Source: Strigamia acuminata (taxonomy: Eukaryota; Arthropoda; Chilopoda; Geophilomorpha; Linotaeniidae). Taken from it: a stretch of DNA of 64,000 bases. The notes under the pieces are model-generated. The model was given only the letters and a program-made list of their open reading frames with translations. It was not told the origin of the DNA and searched no databases. Location of the stretch: assembly GCA_949358305.1 (NCBI GenBank), contig OX442315.1, forward strand, positions 12,364,427 through 12,428,426, written 5' to 3'. A program made the translations under genes and the position numbers. Positions within the stretch are counted from its first letter, which is position 1. Every line of letters starts with the position of its first letter. Positions 1-11,594 of this stretch are shown here, piece by piece.

Positions 1-957
1 TCCTATTGCGACACTGTAGGAACCCCGCTCATTGCCGACCATCGTGAGCCCCGTCGACTTGTCCGGAGCTCACCGCCGCCGCACGAGCCCAAACACTCGT
101 CGTGAATCACCGCCATTGTCTGCAAGCCACCGAGAGTTGCTCAGGTTAAGTAAACATGTAACCAAGCGCGTAATATTGTAGGCGTATTGTATCGCTCGGT
201 CATTGTAACATCAAGGTACGAATTTAATGACATAACATATACCGTAAGGGCCTATGCAAAGATAGTAAATAAACACAACTGAACATACACAACGTTGCAC
301 ATTTGGACAACAATAATTACTAATTTCTATTATGTTGAGCAACTAACTGCAGGTGCACAGTTAATTGTATGTTCTTTGTTCACTACATAAACTCACAACC
401 TGACATTTTGATACTTCACTACAGTCGAATAAACAGTAGAAGATGTTTTTCCAAAAAGCAAGAAGTGGTTGGTTTTTTGTGCTCCTGCAGCTTTCAGGTA
501 TATATTTCAGATTGGGACAGAGAAGAATTTTTGTTTGAATCGTTAGAATCACTAGAATCAATAGGTGCATTCAATTTTTAAAAGATGAATATCATTCTTC
601 TTACGACTTAAACAAGTACTGTACATTCTCGATTGAACAGACGACAAACTGAACTGAACCAAAAAGATGGCTACATACTTGTACATACAACATGTGGTAC
701 CAATAGCCAATAGCAGGCGCAGAAGTGATTTCAATTTCACTTAATTTAATCCTCTTACTTGAATTCTTTCAAGTTGACTTCTCAGATAAATGATGTAAAA
801 AATGTCATATCCTGTTTAGAGGTAATTTCGCCTTTTGACAATTTAATGCACCTATTGCAACCTTTAGTAGCAAAAATATTTTGTTCTATTTATAAAATAG
901 TGCTGTTTTGCAATAAATTGGCCCGTTTTAGCAAAAATTAACTGTTTAGTCAATACA
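1..957. other. GC-rich segment followed by AT-rich DNA, no gene seen
   Basis: Bases ~16-145 are clearly more GC-rich than their surroundings and end in a splice-donor-like AG|GTTAAGT. They could be a 5' non-coding exon of the lectin gene downstream, or part of a retroelement. Neither can be shown here. From 150 to 957 I see no convincing coding region. At 564-576 there is a GGTGCATTCAA end motif shared with a transposon family seen at 39.5, 46.9 and 50 kb. The stretch recurs at 7904-8860. Confidence 0.4.
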
Positions 958-1260
958 ATGGTCCATTTTGATAATTAATTTGACCATTTTGGTAATAAAT
1001 TTGACCATTTTGGTAATAAATTTGACCATTTTGGTAATAAATTTGACCATTTTGGTAATAAATTTGACCTTTTGGTAATAAATTTGACCATTTTGGTAAT
1101 AAATTTGACCTTTTGGTAATAAATTTGACCGTTTTGGTAATAAATTTGACCTTTTGGTAATAAATTTGACAATTTTGGCAATAAATTTGACCACTTTGGC
1201 AATAATTTTGACCAATTTGGCAATAAATTTGACGATTTTAGCAATAAATTCAACAATTGA
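958..1260. repeat. 21-bp minisatellite
   Basis: About 14 tandem copies of a ~21-bp unit with consensus TTTGGTAATAAATTTGACCA, some shortened to 19 bp, decaying at the right edge (TTTGGCAATAA, TTTTAGCAATAA). Long reading frames across it are artefacts of the period being divisible by three. Confidence 0.93.
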
Positions 1261-1603
1261 TGCAAAAATGCACCATTTTGGCTATACGAATCCAGCAAAT
1301 TAGCTGCAAATCCATCTGCAATTGCAACCAATAAGCTAGCAAACCCAGTAAATCAGCTGCAAATCAAGTAAAAATCCAACAAAACTTGAAAATGAACTGC
1401 AAATCTAGCGAATCAGTTACGTTTTCAGCAAATTCACTGAAAATCACGCAAATCGATAGACATTCGTGTTCAAACAGCACTGCCAGTCTCCTTCATTTTC
1501 ATTGTATTGAGTATTGTTATGAACGTTTCTAGTAACTTAAGATTGAAAAGACATCATAATTATAGTGTAAGTTGACCTTTATTTTTTTAATTGAACATTC
1601 CAG

Positions 1604-2245
1604 TGGTCATCATTGGCTGCATGATTGGTGTCTCAGCCACTGACTGCCGAAGTGGTTTCTTAAAGCTGGGCGATGGTTGTTTCCATTTTTCAACACAGTC
1701 TGGTAGTTTTTATGAGGGACTTGTATATTGTGAAGACTTAAAATCGCAGCTTGTAAGCATCGACTCACAACACAAATCTGAAGCTATTAATGCTTATATG
1801 AACCAACAACCCAGCGAACGTAAGCAGACTCAGCTGGGAAATTGTGTAGAATTTGTGCACAAAATATGCAAAACATTAATGTTATAAAAAAAACAACCTT
1901 TTCTTTTTCTGTGCAGAATTTCTACACAAATTATCCGCTAGTGAGTAGTAATTAATAAATGCTTTTTGGTCACTACTTTCAGCGGATCTATTTTATTGGA
2001 CGAGTGGTTTTGATTTAGAACGAACTATAAATCGCAAGTTTTATTGGTTATCTGCAAGAAAACCCATGACTGATGATGTAACAAATTGGTGCAGAGGCGA
2101 ACCAAACAACGCTGGGAAGTCAGAAGGTTGTGTTCACCTTAGAAGAATCAATGGAAAAGCTTGCTGGAATGACCATGGTTGTCAAACAAAAATTGCACAC
2201 ATGTCTGGTTCTGCTGTAGCAATGCGATTTTTATGTGAATACTAA
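1604..2245 (+). CDS. C-type lectin-domain protein, copy 1 (start exon not identified)
   Basis: Predicted secreted carbohydrate-binding-type protein. Two exons are supported: 1604-1819 (acceptor TTCCAG before it, donor C|GTAAGC) and 1983-2245 (acceptor CTTTCAG). The phases match and the stop is TAA. Exon 1604-1819 gives a hydrophobic signal-peptide end (VVIIGCMIGVSA) then the lectin start with Cys pairs (CRSGFLKLGDGCFHF). The second exon carries the domain hallmarks: WLSA, the EPNN motif, and WND followed by Cys, ending FLCEY. EPN and WND are the usual calcium/mannose-type sugar-site residues in this family. The initiator Met must lie in an upstream exon (phase 1), which I could not place; the internal Met of the signal region is too late. 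The carbohydrate specificity is inference. Confidence 0.82.
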
Positions 2246-2300
2246 TCAGATTTGTAAGCTTGTGACCAATACACGGTGTGGTGATCTCATTTTACATTTG

Positions 2301-2306
2301 AATAAA
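2301..2306 (+). promoter_or_regulatory. Poly(A) signal of C-type lectin copy 1
   Basis: Canonical AATAAA 55 bp after the lectin stop codon. The same hexamer lies at 10204-10209 behind the second copy. Confidence 0.6.
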
Positions 2307-2702
2307 GTTATTATCACCATTTAAGAAATATTTGTTATTTTGAGTACTCTGGTTTGGCACACGACAAACCAGCCTGCTGTGTCTTTGTCTGTCTTTCTTG
2401 CTTTTACATTATTTTTACAATCATTGTGAAATTACATATTTTCATTTCATACATTTACAACACAATTCCATCTGGAAGAAAACTGATTGGAAACATAACA
2501 TTTTAAACAAAAGATTTACAACTTATTGGAAATATTAGTTTTCTCTCTGAGTGTGAAAAGAGTATAGAATTTACTACTAAATATGTGGATATTTCCAACT
2601 TATTTCCCTCAAATTTTCACATGATAGTAAATTCAAATTTTCCATATCAATTTACAACTTGAAAATGTTTGGAAATTTACTTTTTTTTCCAGTTAGTTAT
2701 TA

Positions 2703-2771
2703 GGCCACAACATACAACTATAACAGGCCACCAGGAAATTCCCGGTATCCCGCCGGGCCAGTCCAGCAGTG
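2703..2771. mobile_element. hAT-type MITE remnant
   Basis: GC-rich scrap ending CCGGGCCAGTCCAGCAGTG. This closely matches the terminus of the complete 155-bp hAT-like MITE at 7717-7871 and the end at 50615. Only one end is recognisable. It is repeated at 10606-10674 because it lies within the segmental duplication. Confidence 0.6.
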
Positions 2772-3691
2772 GCGCTTTAGTTAAAATTATCTACTGCGTG
2801 TAACTTATTTGTATCGTGGGTTTATTTTAAAATGAAATAACAAATTTCACTTACTGTCCTTTCTCGATCGAATCAATCCAATAGCTGAAAAATTCCGTTC
2901 AGATGTTTGGTGCAGTTATCAAATTATCTTTTCCAAAAATTGAGAATTTCACAGCAAAAATAATCCTGTAAAAAAGAGGCAGTTCGTTAAAAAATAACCC
3001 ATAGTTGAATCCAAATCAGGGACGTATCTAGACAACGTACTTTGTGTTTTTGGTTCACAAAATTAAATGTTTGACGTTAATCCGTAAGCATTCACCTGTT
3101 CCACATGTGACAGTGTAAGCTCAAACTAGCACATCAATTGCCTAAAATAGTAAAATCATAGAATCGAACTAAAAAGAACGAAAAAATTCGAATGAAAATT
3201 GTTTCCTTCACTCAATTTCCAAGCGTTTGGACATAACAATTCCATTTTATATTTTCACATCTAGCAGAAGAAAATCAACTTTTCAATTAAAATCGCCTAA
3301 AATGTGCAACAAACTTTCCTCGTCAACTTCCACAGTTTGAGGTGTGTGAAAATAAAAACCTCCCTGCTCAGTTTATAGTAGATATTTTGCCCGAAAACGA
3401 GTTTGAAGTAAAAAGTCGAGCGACATACATGAACACGTGATCATGGTAGTCGTATATCTTGACGACGTATTTCATAGTCTAGTACATCTTTTTATTTATT
3501 TTTTATTATGGTTATCTCATTTTATTTAGTTAATTAAAAATGTGACCTGAAAAATTGCAATTTCAAAGTAAAACTGTTATTTATTGTTTTTTGTTGTTGT
3601 GGTTATTACATCTTTTGTTCGTTAATTAACGAAATGGCAAGTGCAAGAATGCAGTAAGAATAAAAATACAATAGTAGAAAATACAAATACC
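2772..3691. other. Intergenic, homologous to 3' flank of the 42-kb gene
   Basis: No coding region seen. From about 3365 onward the sequence (CCCGAAAACG..., ACATGAACACGTG..., TCTTGACGACGTATTTCA) is homologous to 41530-42030, so the 3' flank of the GTPase-like gene was duplicated together with the gene. Confidence 0.6.
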
Positions 3692-4220
3692 AATGAAAAT
3701 AGAAAACACAAATTTAAATGAAAATAGAAAACACAAATTTAAATGAAAATAGAAAACACAAATTTAAATGAAAATAGAAAACACAAATTTAAATGAAAAT
3801 AGAAAACACAAATTTAAATGAAAATAGAAAACACAAATTTAAATGAAAATAGAAAACACAAATTTAAATGAAAATAGAAAACACAAATTTAAATGAAAAT
3901 AGAAAACACAAATTTAAATGAAAATAGAAAACACAAATTTAAATGAAAATAGAAAACACAAATTTAAATGAAAATAGAAAACACAAATTTAAATGAAAAT
4001 AGAAAACACAAATTTAAATGAAAATAGAAAACACAAATTTAAATGAAAATAGAAAACACAAATTTAAATGAAAATAGAAAACACAAATTTAAATGAAAAT
4101 AGAAAACACAAATTTAAATGAAAATAGAAAACACAAATTTAAATGAAAATAGAAAACACAAATTTAAATGAAAATAGAAAACACAAATTTAAATGAAAAT
4201 AGAAAACACAAATTTAAATG
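3692..4220. repeat. 25-bp minisatellite, 21 copies
   Basis: Near-perfect tandem array of a 25-bp unit (AATGAAAATAGAAAACACAA then ATTTA), about 21.2 copies. It lies ~50 bp beyond the 3' end of the minus-strand GTPase-like gene. The unit-2 counterpart at 11595-12148 has exactly one more copy and a single A-to-G change. An unexpanded degenerate version sits at 41810-41940. Confidence 0.96.
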
Positions 4221-4270
4221 TCTAAAACATCAAATGAAATTATGCAGTAACGTCACGTATATCATTCGCA

Positions 4271-6175
4271 TTAATTTTGTTGACTCAAATCAAGATAAAA
4301 TTCAGAAACATCACTTTTTTCCCCTTTTCGGTTCAACACTGGCGCTATGAAAACTTTCAACCTTTCCCCATAATATTTGAGCACGCACAACTCATTGAGA
4401 ATTTTCACAAATCCAACGCCATCCAATTCCTTAGCTTTTGCTACAGCCATTGCTTTCTCCAACAGCTTATATTCCTTGAAATACTTGCATCTGACTTCGA
4501 CTAATCTCTCAGATAAAACTGAATTCGCAACCTCTTGTTTTTTTATCAAAATACTGAGATACTGCATGAAAATATCGTTGTACGACATGAAAGCAAGTTT
4601 ACTCAAATAACGTCCAATTTTAACACTAGCTACAATGATAAACTGCTCTTCACCCTGCAGTGCACGAATAACATGCAGTGGTGCAAGTGAAGTGTCATTC
4701 AAACGAAATTGTTGTGCTTGCTGTGGCATATTGATTAGCTGATGATGCTCCCAGAAACAACCACATACCCTACAGTACAAACTTTCCCCATTACCCATTG
4801 CCCAACAATCTCTAAGCCTTTTGTCACCCACAATTCCAAGCGGAATGTCTTCCAAACAGCAACTTTCGTGACAAATAAACCCGGGCGATTTGAACTTACA
4901 GTTTTCATTCATACATGTAGTTTGAAAATCAATCGATTGTTTGAATGTCAGAGTAGCATAAAAACTAGGATAATTAGGGTTTTTACTCTTATCGGTAAGT
5001 CCAATAATGTGTGTCTGTATATATTCCAGAATGTCTGCAATAGGTTTAATCAAAGCGATGGTATTCTTCTTTGCTACAACCAACGACATGGTGTCTTCAA
5101 TGTTGTGTGGCTTTATGCATTGAAAATACGAAATTAGCCGCTCAGTTTCTAACACCGATGCAACCCAGCCTTGACAGAAGTCTTGATCGCTGCTCTTTTT
5201 CAGTTGAATGCCTTGTTTTTGTGCGCAGAGAAACCGGAAGGCGCCATTATCCATTCTGAATAATCTGTTTTTATCAAACGCAATATCTAATTTGTTTTCC
5301 TTAAGAAGTTTGCCCAGAGAAACTCTCATTGCAGCCGCTTGGTGGGGCGCCCCTTCACTATTTGTGAAACAAAAAACAATATTTTTCATCACTGTCCAAT
5401 AGAAATGACCCATCAATTCTCTAATGCACAACTCAAAATGAGCGTCAAATTTCGGTTCATCCGGATTGACTAGAATACAAATGCCGTGCAACTCCTTCAG
5501 ACCGCGCAAATACGACAACGTTTTCCGAAACTCTTTTTTCATATTTTCCACGTGGACGGCGCTCCTGGTTCCTGGAATGTCGATCAATCTGATCAATGCG
5601 CTTCCCATGGCAAAACTATAAACGCTGACTATTTCTTCGTCGATCTGAACTTTAGGAGTTTTGCATTTTACGTGTTGAATGACGTCGTTTTTGTCGATTA
5701 CGTCAAACGAGAATGGCATTGCTGAAAACAGCTCACCGTCGGCAGCTTCTTCGAGCGATGGGTACGCGATATAATTGACGAAAGAATTGATCCAAGCGGG
5801 CGTGTCATCATCGGAGACGCTAATTACGAGAATGTTTAATTCACGAATGGGTTTAATGTACTTGTTCATCTCTCCCGCAGCAAACAAAGTGAATTCAGAT
5901 CCGTGTTGCTCCGACGAGCATTTAAAGGAGAAGTTTTGTCCGTTGGCTTTGCCACAAGCGCAATAGAAGTAATCGTCGTCTCGAATAACTCCAATTAGTT
6001 CGTTGCACGTAGCGCATTGCCAGGTTTGGCATTTTTTCTTGCAGTTTCCTTGCAATGATCCGGGACACTGCACTTGAAGTTGGACTCTGAAGTCGGGTTT
6101 TTCACATGGTTCATGCCCCTCACTCGAAGCCAGACAGTACTTCTCTTCTCCAAAACGTGCGTTTGAAGATGCCAT
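4271..6175 (-). CDS. GTPase-like protein with dead P-loop, type 1, copy A (634 aa)
   Basis: Single-exon coding region. Order: Cys-rich cluster (C37, C45, C49, C54, C57, C72, C74, C86), GTPase-like domain ~residues 113-300, Cys/His cluster 421-478 (CHESCC, CWAM, CRVCGCFWEHH), helical tail. It aligns along its length with residues ~515-1160 of the protein at 52555-56160. The P-loop position reads S119-VSDDDTPA in place of GVTGVGKST, so the invariant Lys and Ser are gone; the switch-2 motif remains as DIPG (199-202). GTP binding is therefore unlikely (inference). There is no signal peptide or membrane segment, so a cytosolic protein is likely. The start is the conserved MASS shared by all copies, just after a splice acceptor in the leader. 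An active regulatory GTPase with a divergent P-loop cannot be excluded. Confidence 0.88.
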   Translation of the reverse strand: MASSNARFGEEKYCLASSEGHEPCEKPDFRVQLQVQCPGSLQGNCKKKCQTWQCATCNELIGVIRDDDYFYCACGKANGQNFSFKCSSEQHGSEFTLFAAGEMNKYIKPIRELNILVISVSDDDTPAWINSFVNYIAYPSLEEAADGELFSAMPFSFDVIDKNDVIQHVKCKTPKVQIDEEIVSVYSFAMGSALIRLIDIPGTRSAVHVENMKKEFRKTLSYLRGLKELHGICILVNPDEPKFDAHFELCIRELMGHFYWTVMKNIVFCFTNSEGAPHQAAAMRVSLGKLLKENKLDIAFDKNRLFRMDNGAFRFLCAQKQGIQLKKSSDQDFCQGWVASVLETERLISYFQCIKPHNIEDTMSLVVAKKNTIALIKPIADILEYIQTHIIGLTDKSKNPNYPSFYATLTFKQSIDFQTTCMNENCKFKSPGFICHESCCLEDIPLGIVGDKRLRDCWAMGNGESLYCRVCGCFWEHHQLINMPQQAQQFRLNDTSLAPLHVIRALQGEEQFIIVASVKIGRYLSKLAFMSYNDIFMQYLSILIKKQEVANSVLSERLVEVRCKYFKEYKLLEKAMAVAKAKELDGVGFVKILNELCVLKYYGERLKVFIAPVLNRKGEKSDVSEFYLDLSQQN

Positions 6176-6198
6176 TTTCAGTGGTAGAAAATCTAAGC

Positions 6199-7150
6199 CT
6201 GGAAATATAATATTAATTAGACCAAATTAAACTGGAGCGAGGATTTTGAAAGTGAGATCATAGTCAAGCAGGGCCATAGCACACTTTGGAAAGTCATTCG
6301 TATATTTTTAGATTAATTTTAAAATGCCATCTTAAATCAACAAACCCATATCTCACGTTTATTTGCTGGTTGAATCAATCCAGGGTGGTGTTGAGCCAGT
6401 TTCTGTTTCGTGTGAAAATATCACACAAGGAATGCCTAGGAAAAAAAAAATATAACAATCGTACAATTAATTAGGCTCCCAATTAAGCGAGCATCAATCG
6501 AGAGTATAACAGATAAAATATTTTTAAAAAAATATGTATACACATGAAAATAAAAAATAATAACTGTATGAACGTAAATAATCACACTCTACTCCGAAGT
6601 GAAACCAAAGTGAAACCATCAACTGGAGAGAAATCTGACGCCAGACGCAAGGACTTCCTTGCCAGCACATTCAACGGCCCACAATAATAATTATTACTGT
6701 ATTTTATTTTCAATTATTTCACTCACTCACATTAACTTTAAACAAATGCAGAAACAGATTAAGACAGGGCTGATTGATAAATGTACACGAGTACCGTTGA
6801 AGATTTCAGGGAAAACGATGAATAACTACAGCGAGTTTCAGTTTTGGTTTTACTCACCTTTGTCAATTTTCCGAGTTAAGCTTCAGATTTAGTATAACAA
6901 GTTAGATGAAACTAGTTCACTCACCAATTCAATCCTGGAGATGCGATTTCACAAACTTCTAAATGTAAAGCGTAGAACTAAAACGTGCCTTGACTTCTAA
7001 CCATGGGTGAGACAAAAACAACAGATCGCAGCAATGAAGTGAAGCCTGTGAAATGCGCATGCGCAAAACAAGGTTTGAGAACAAAAATAGAAGCAAGTGC
7101 AGTTCGTGGCGCCACCACTCCGTTAATACGAAGTGCAGTGAACACATTTA
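6199..7150 (-). promoter_or_regulatory. Leader intron, non-coding exon and promoter of copy A
   Basis: On the minus strand a donor (AAAG|GTGAGT, intron start 6857) and an acceptor (TATTTCCAG, intron end 6199) frame a 659-bp intron ending 23 bp before the start codon. Both sites are conserved upstream of the copies at 12199 and 42039. A second donor-like site lies near 6925. Further upstream, 7054-7065 is a perfect palindrome TGCGCATGCGCA, which matches the NRF-1 type consensus and is conserved in the sister copies. Transcription start is inferred to lie in 6950-7100. Confidence 0.6.
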
Positions 7151-7389
7151 TAAGTCAAATTTTTTTTTTTAAATTTATTTATTAATGTATCAAAATAAAT
7201 TTTTTCAATTCATTTATTAATGTATCGAACTGAATCCAGACATTTTTTCTCTCAAATGTTTATATTATGCTTAAACAGTCTGTACTTTATATTACAAAAC
7301 GTAGTGTTAACAAATAACGATATTAAATAAAACGATATTATATAAAACATTATCGGATTCACAGGTTAGATGGTTAGCTTACCATAATT

Positions 7390-7918
7390 TTACGAATTAC
7401 CGGTATTATTAATTATCACCTCGTTTAATTTTTCATGAAGCCTTTCATAAACATCGCTTATCTCCTCATCACATTTCGAACTAGCTTCAATTAAGCTTTT
7501 CAATTGCATTCCATTATATTCCAGTTTGTACAACTCGGATAAAACCTTTCTAAATTCAACGCCGTCCATTTCCTTAGCATTTGCCTCCGCCATTGAATTC
7601 TGAAAAATCACATCTTCATTAAAATACAAATCCCTCATACCCAGCAACAGCACAGCATCAGCATCTTCTTTCATAGCAAGGTTAATGTATCGCCTCATAA
7701 GATTGTTATAGCTTATCAGTGCTGAACTGGCCCGGCGGAATATTGAGAATTTCCCGATGGCCCGTGCCCGCTGTGGCCCGTCTTGGCTTGCAATGGCCCG
7801 TCCCAACTTGATTAATTGTGGCCCGAACATCCAGATTTCCCGGCACTAAATTTGTTCCCAGTCCAGCCCTGTAGCTTATTAAAGCACATTTGCTCAGATA
7901 AAATCCTATTGCGACACT
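7390..7918 (-). pseudogene. 3' fragment of a type-2 GTPase-like gene
   Basis: Encodes only the C-terminal ~120 residues of a protein like that at 16672-18561 (SVAIGFYLSK, YNNLMRRYINLAMK, NSMAEANAKEM, LHEKLNE). The reading is split by a 155-bp hAT MITE at 7717-7871 and then stops abruptly at ~7918, where the segmental-duplication junction fuses it to the GC-rich segment preceding the lectin gene. The position relative to copy A equals that of the intact type-2 gene relative to copy B, so this was once a complete partner gene. Confidence 0.88.
7717..7871. mobile_element. hAT-like MITE, 155 bp
   Basis: Begins CAGTGCTGAACTGG and ends CCAGTCCAGCCCTG (inverted: CAGGGCTGGACTGG), flanked by an exact 8-bp target duplication TAGCTTAT (7709-7716 and 7872-7879). 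Eight-bp duplications and CAG..CTG ends are typical of the hAT superfamily. No transposase is encoded. It interrupts a gene fragment between codons of the conserved YNNLM stretch. Confidence 0.92.
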
Positions 7919-8860
7919 GTAGGAACCCCGCTCATTGCCGACCATCGTGAGCCCCGTCGACTTGTCCGGAGCTCACCGCCGCCGCACGAGCCCAAACACT
8001 CGTCGTGAATCACCGCCATTGTCTGCAAGCCACCGAGAGTTGCTCAGGTTAAGTAAACATGTAACCAAGCGCGTAATATTGTAGGCGTATTGTATCGCTC
8101 GGTCATTGTAACATCAAGGTACGAATTTAATGACATAACATATACCGTAAGGGCCTATGCAAAGATAGTAAATAAACACAACTGAACATACACAACGTTG
8201 CACATTTGGACAACAATAATTACTAATTTCTATTATGTTGAGCAACTAACTGCAGGTGCACAGTTAATTGTATGTTCTTTGTTCACTACATAAACTCACA
8301 ACCTGACATTTTGATACTTCACTACAGTCGAATAAACAGTAGAAGATGTTTTTCCAAAAAGCAAGAAGTGGTTGGTTTTTTGTGCTCCTGCAGCTTTCAG
8401 GTATATATTTCAGATTGGGACAGAGAAGAATTTTTGTTTGAATCGTTAGAATCACTAGAATCAATAGGTGCATTCAATTTTTAAAAGATGAATATCATTC
8501 TTCTTACGACTTAAACAAGTACTGTACATTCTCGATTGAACAGACGACAAACTGAACTGAACCAAAAAGATGGCTACATACTTGTACATACAACATGTGG
8601 TACCAATAGCCAATAGCAGGCGCAGAAGTGATTTCAATTTCACTTAATTTAATCCTCTTACTTGAATTCTTTCAAGTTGACTTCTCAGATAAATGATGTA
8701 AAAAATGTCATATCCTGTTTAGAGGTAATTTCGCCTTTTGACAATTTAATGCACCTATTGCAACCTTTAGTAGCAAAAATATTTTGTTCTATTTATAAAA
8801 TAGTGCTGTTTTGCAATAAATTGGCCCGTTTTAGCAAAAATTAACTGTTTAGTCAATACA

Positions 8861-9163
8861 ATGGTCCATTTTGATAATTAATTTGACCATTTTGGTAATA
8901 AATTTGACCATTTTGGTAATAAATTTGACCATTTTGGTAATAAATTTGACCATTTTGGTAATAAATTTGACCTTTTGGTAATAAATTTGACCATTTTGGT
9001 AATAAATTTGACCTTTTGGTAATAAATTTGACCGTTTTGGTAATAAATTTGACCTTTTGGTAATAAATTTGACAATTTTGGCAATAAATTTGACCACTTT
9101 GGCAATAATTTTGACCAATTTGGCAATAAATTTGACGATTTTAGCAATAAATTCAACAATTGA
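8861..9163. repeat. 21-bp minisatellite, unit 2 copy
   Basis: Base-for-base copy of the array at 958-1260, carried by the segmental duplication with no change in unit number. Confidence 0.92.
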
Positions 9164-9506
9164 TGCAAAAATGCACCATTTTGGCTATACGAATCCAGCA
9201 AATTAGCTGCAAATCCATCTGCAATTGCAACCAATAAGCTAGCAAACCCAGTAAATCAGCTGCAAATCAAGTAAAAATCCAACAAAACTTGAAAATGAAC
9301 TGCAAATCTAGCGAATCAGTTACGTTTTCAGCAAATTCACTGAAAATCACGCAAATCGATAGACATTCGTGTTCAAACAGCACTGCCAGTCTCCTTCATT
9401 TTCATTGTATTGAGTATTGTTATGAACGTTTCTAGTAACTTAAGATTGAAAAGACATCATAATTATAGTGTAAGTTGACCTTTATTTTTTTAATTGAACA
9501 TTCCAG

Positions 9507-10148
9507 TGGTCATCATTGGCTGCATGATTGGTGTCTCAGCCACTGACTGCCGAAGTGGTTTCTTAAAGCTGGGCGATGGTTGTTTCCATTTTTCAACACA
9601 GTCTGGTAGTTTTTATGAGGGACTTGTATATTGTGAAGACTTAAAATCGCAGCTTGTAAGCATCGACTCACAACACAAATCTGAAGCTATTAATGCTTAT
9701 ATGAACCAACAACCCAGCGAACGTAAGCAGACTCAGCTGGGAAATTGTGTAGAATTTGTGCACAAAATATGCAAAACATTAATGTTATAAAAAAAACAAC
9801 CTTTTCTTTTTCTGTGCAGAATTTCTACACAAATTATCCGCTAGTGAGTAGTAATTAATAAATGCTTTTTGGTCACTACTTTCAGCGGATCTATTTTATT
9901 GGACGAGTGGTTTTGATTTAGAACGAACTATAAATCGCAAGTTTTATTGGTTATCTGCAAGAAAACCCATGACTGATGATGTAACAAATTGGTGCAGAGG
10001 CGAACCAAACAACGCTGGGAAGTCAGAAGGTTGTGTTCACCTTAGAAGAATCAATGGAAAAGCTTGCTGGAATGACCATGGTTGTCAAACAAAAATTGCA
10101 CACATGTCTGGTTCTGCTGTAGCAATGCGATTTTTATGTGAATACTAA
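9507..10148 (+). CDS. C-type lectin-domain protein, copy 2
   Basis: Exons 9507-9722 and 9886-10148, identical to the copy at 1604-2245, with the same splice sites, the same 163-bp intron, EPNN and WND motifs and an AATAAA at 10204. Identity extends through introns and flanks, so the duplication is very recent and the two genes presumably make the same protein. The first exon is again not identified. Confidence 0.82.
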
Positions 10149-10605
10149 TCAGATTTGTAAGCTTGTGACCAATACACGGTGTGGTGATCTCATTTTACAT
10201 TTGAATAAAGTTATTATCACCATTTAAGAAATATTTGTTATTTTGAGTACTCTGGTTTGGCACACGACAAACCAGCCTGCTGTGTCTTTGTCTGTCTTTC
10301 TTGCTTTTACATTATTTTTACAATCATTGTGAAATTACATATTTTCATTTCATACATTTACAACACAATTCCATCTGGAAGAAAACTGATTGGAAACATA
10401 ACATTTTAAACAAAAGATTTACAACTTATTGGAAATATTAGTTTTCTCTCTGAGTGTGAAAAGAGTATAGAATTTACTACTAAATATGTGGATATTTCCA
10501 ACTTATTTCCCTCAAATTTTCACATGATAGTAAATTCAAATTTTCCATATCAATTTACAACTTGAAAATGTTTGGAAATTTACTTTTTTTTCCAGTTAGT
10601 TATTA

Positions 10606-10674
10606 GGCCACAACATACAACTATAACAGGCCACCAGGAAATTCCCGGTATCCCGCCGGGCCAGTCCAGCAGTG
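10606..10674. mobile_element. hAT-type MITE remnant, unit 2 copy
   Basis: Duplicate of 2703-2771 with the CCGGGCCAGTCCAGCAGTG end. Confidence 0.55.
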
Positions 10675-11594
10675 GCGCTTTAGTTAAAATTATCTACTGC
10701 GTGTAACTTATTTGTATCGTGGGTTTATTTTAAAATGAAATAACAAATTTCACTTACTGTCCTTTCTCGATCGAATCAATCCAATAGCTGAAAAATTCCG
10801 TTCAGATGTTTGGTGCAGTTATCAAATTATCTTTTCCAAAAATTGAGAATTTCACAGCAAAAATAATCCTGTAAAAAAGAGGCAGTTCGTTAAAAAATAA
10901 CCCATAGTTGAATCCAAATCAGGGACGTATCTAGACAACGTACTTTGTGTTTTTGGTTCACAAAATTAAATGTTTGACGTTAATCCGTAAGCATTCACCT
11001 GTTCCACATGTGACAGTGTAAGCTCAAACTAGCACATCAATTGCCTAAAATAGTAAAATCATAGAATCGAACTAAAAAGAACGAAAAAATTCGAATGAAA
11101 ATTGTTTCCTTCACTCAATTTCCAAGCGTTTGGACATAACAATTCCATTTTATATTTTCACATCTAGCAGAAGAAAATCAACTTTTCAATTAAAATCGCC
11201 TAAAATGTGCAACAAACTTTCCTCGTCAACTTCCACAGTTTGAGGTGTGTGAAAATAAAAACCTCCCTGCTCAGTTTATAGTAGATATTTTGCCCGAAAA
11301 CGAGTTTGAAGTAAAAAGTCGAGCGACATACATGAACACGTGATCATGGTAGTCGTATATCTTGACGACGTATTTCATAGTCTAGTACATCTTTTTATTT
11401 ATTTTTTATTATGGTTATCTCATTTTATTTAGTTAATTAAAAATGTGACCTGAAAAATTGCAATTTCAAAGTAAAACTGTTATTTATTGTTTTTTGTTGT
11501 TGTGGTTATTACATCTTTTGTTCGTTAATTAACGAAATGGCAAGTGCAAGAATGCAGTAAGAATAAAAATACAATAGTAGAAAATACAAATACC

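Larger units (their letters stand above)
1..7903. repeat. Tandem segmental duplication, unit 1 (7.9 kb)
   Basis: The sequence that opens the window (tcctattgcgacactgtagg) recurs at 7904, and what follows matches base for base over the first ~4.2 kb. The unit carries a C-type lectin gene, two minisatellites, a complete type-1 GTPase-like gene and a 3' fragment of a type-2 gene. The first bases are already inside the cut end of a type-2 gene fragment identical to that at 7904-7918, so another unit probably lies to the left. The offset is 7903 bp up to the second minisatellite and 7928 bp after it, exactly one extra 25-bp minisatellite copy. Confidence 0.95.

Noticed and set aside
946..1331. Minus-strand frames with repeated LLPKWSN/KFITKMV peptides
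   Set aside because: They are translations of the 21-bp minisatellite, whose period is a multiple of three.
1519..1603. First lectin exon starting at ATG 1519 with a 37-bp intron
   Set aside because: The donor GTAAGT at 1567 would leave phase 0, whereas the next exon needs phase 1; the intron would also be unusually short.
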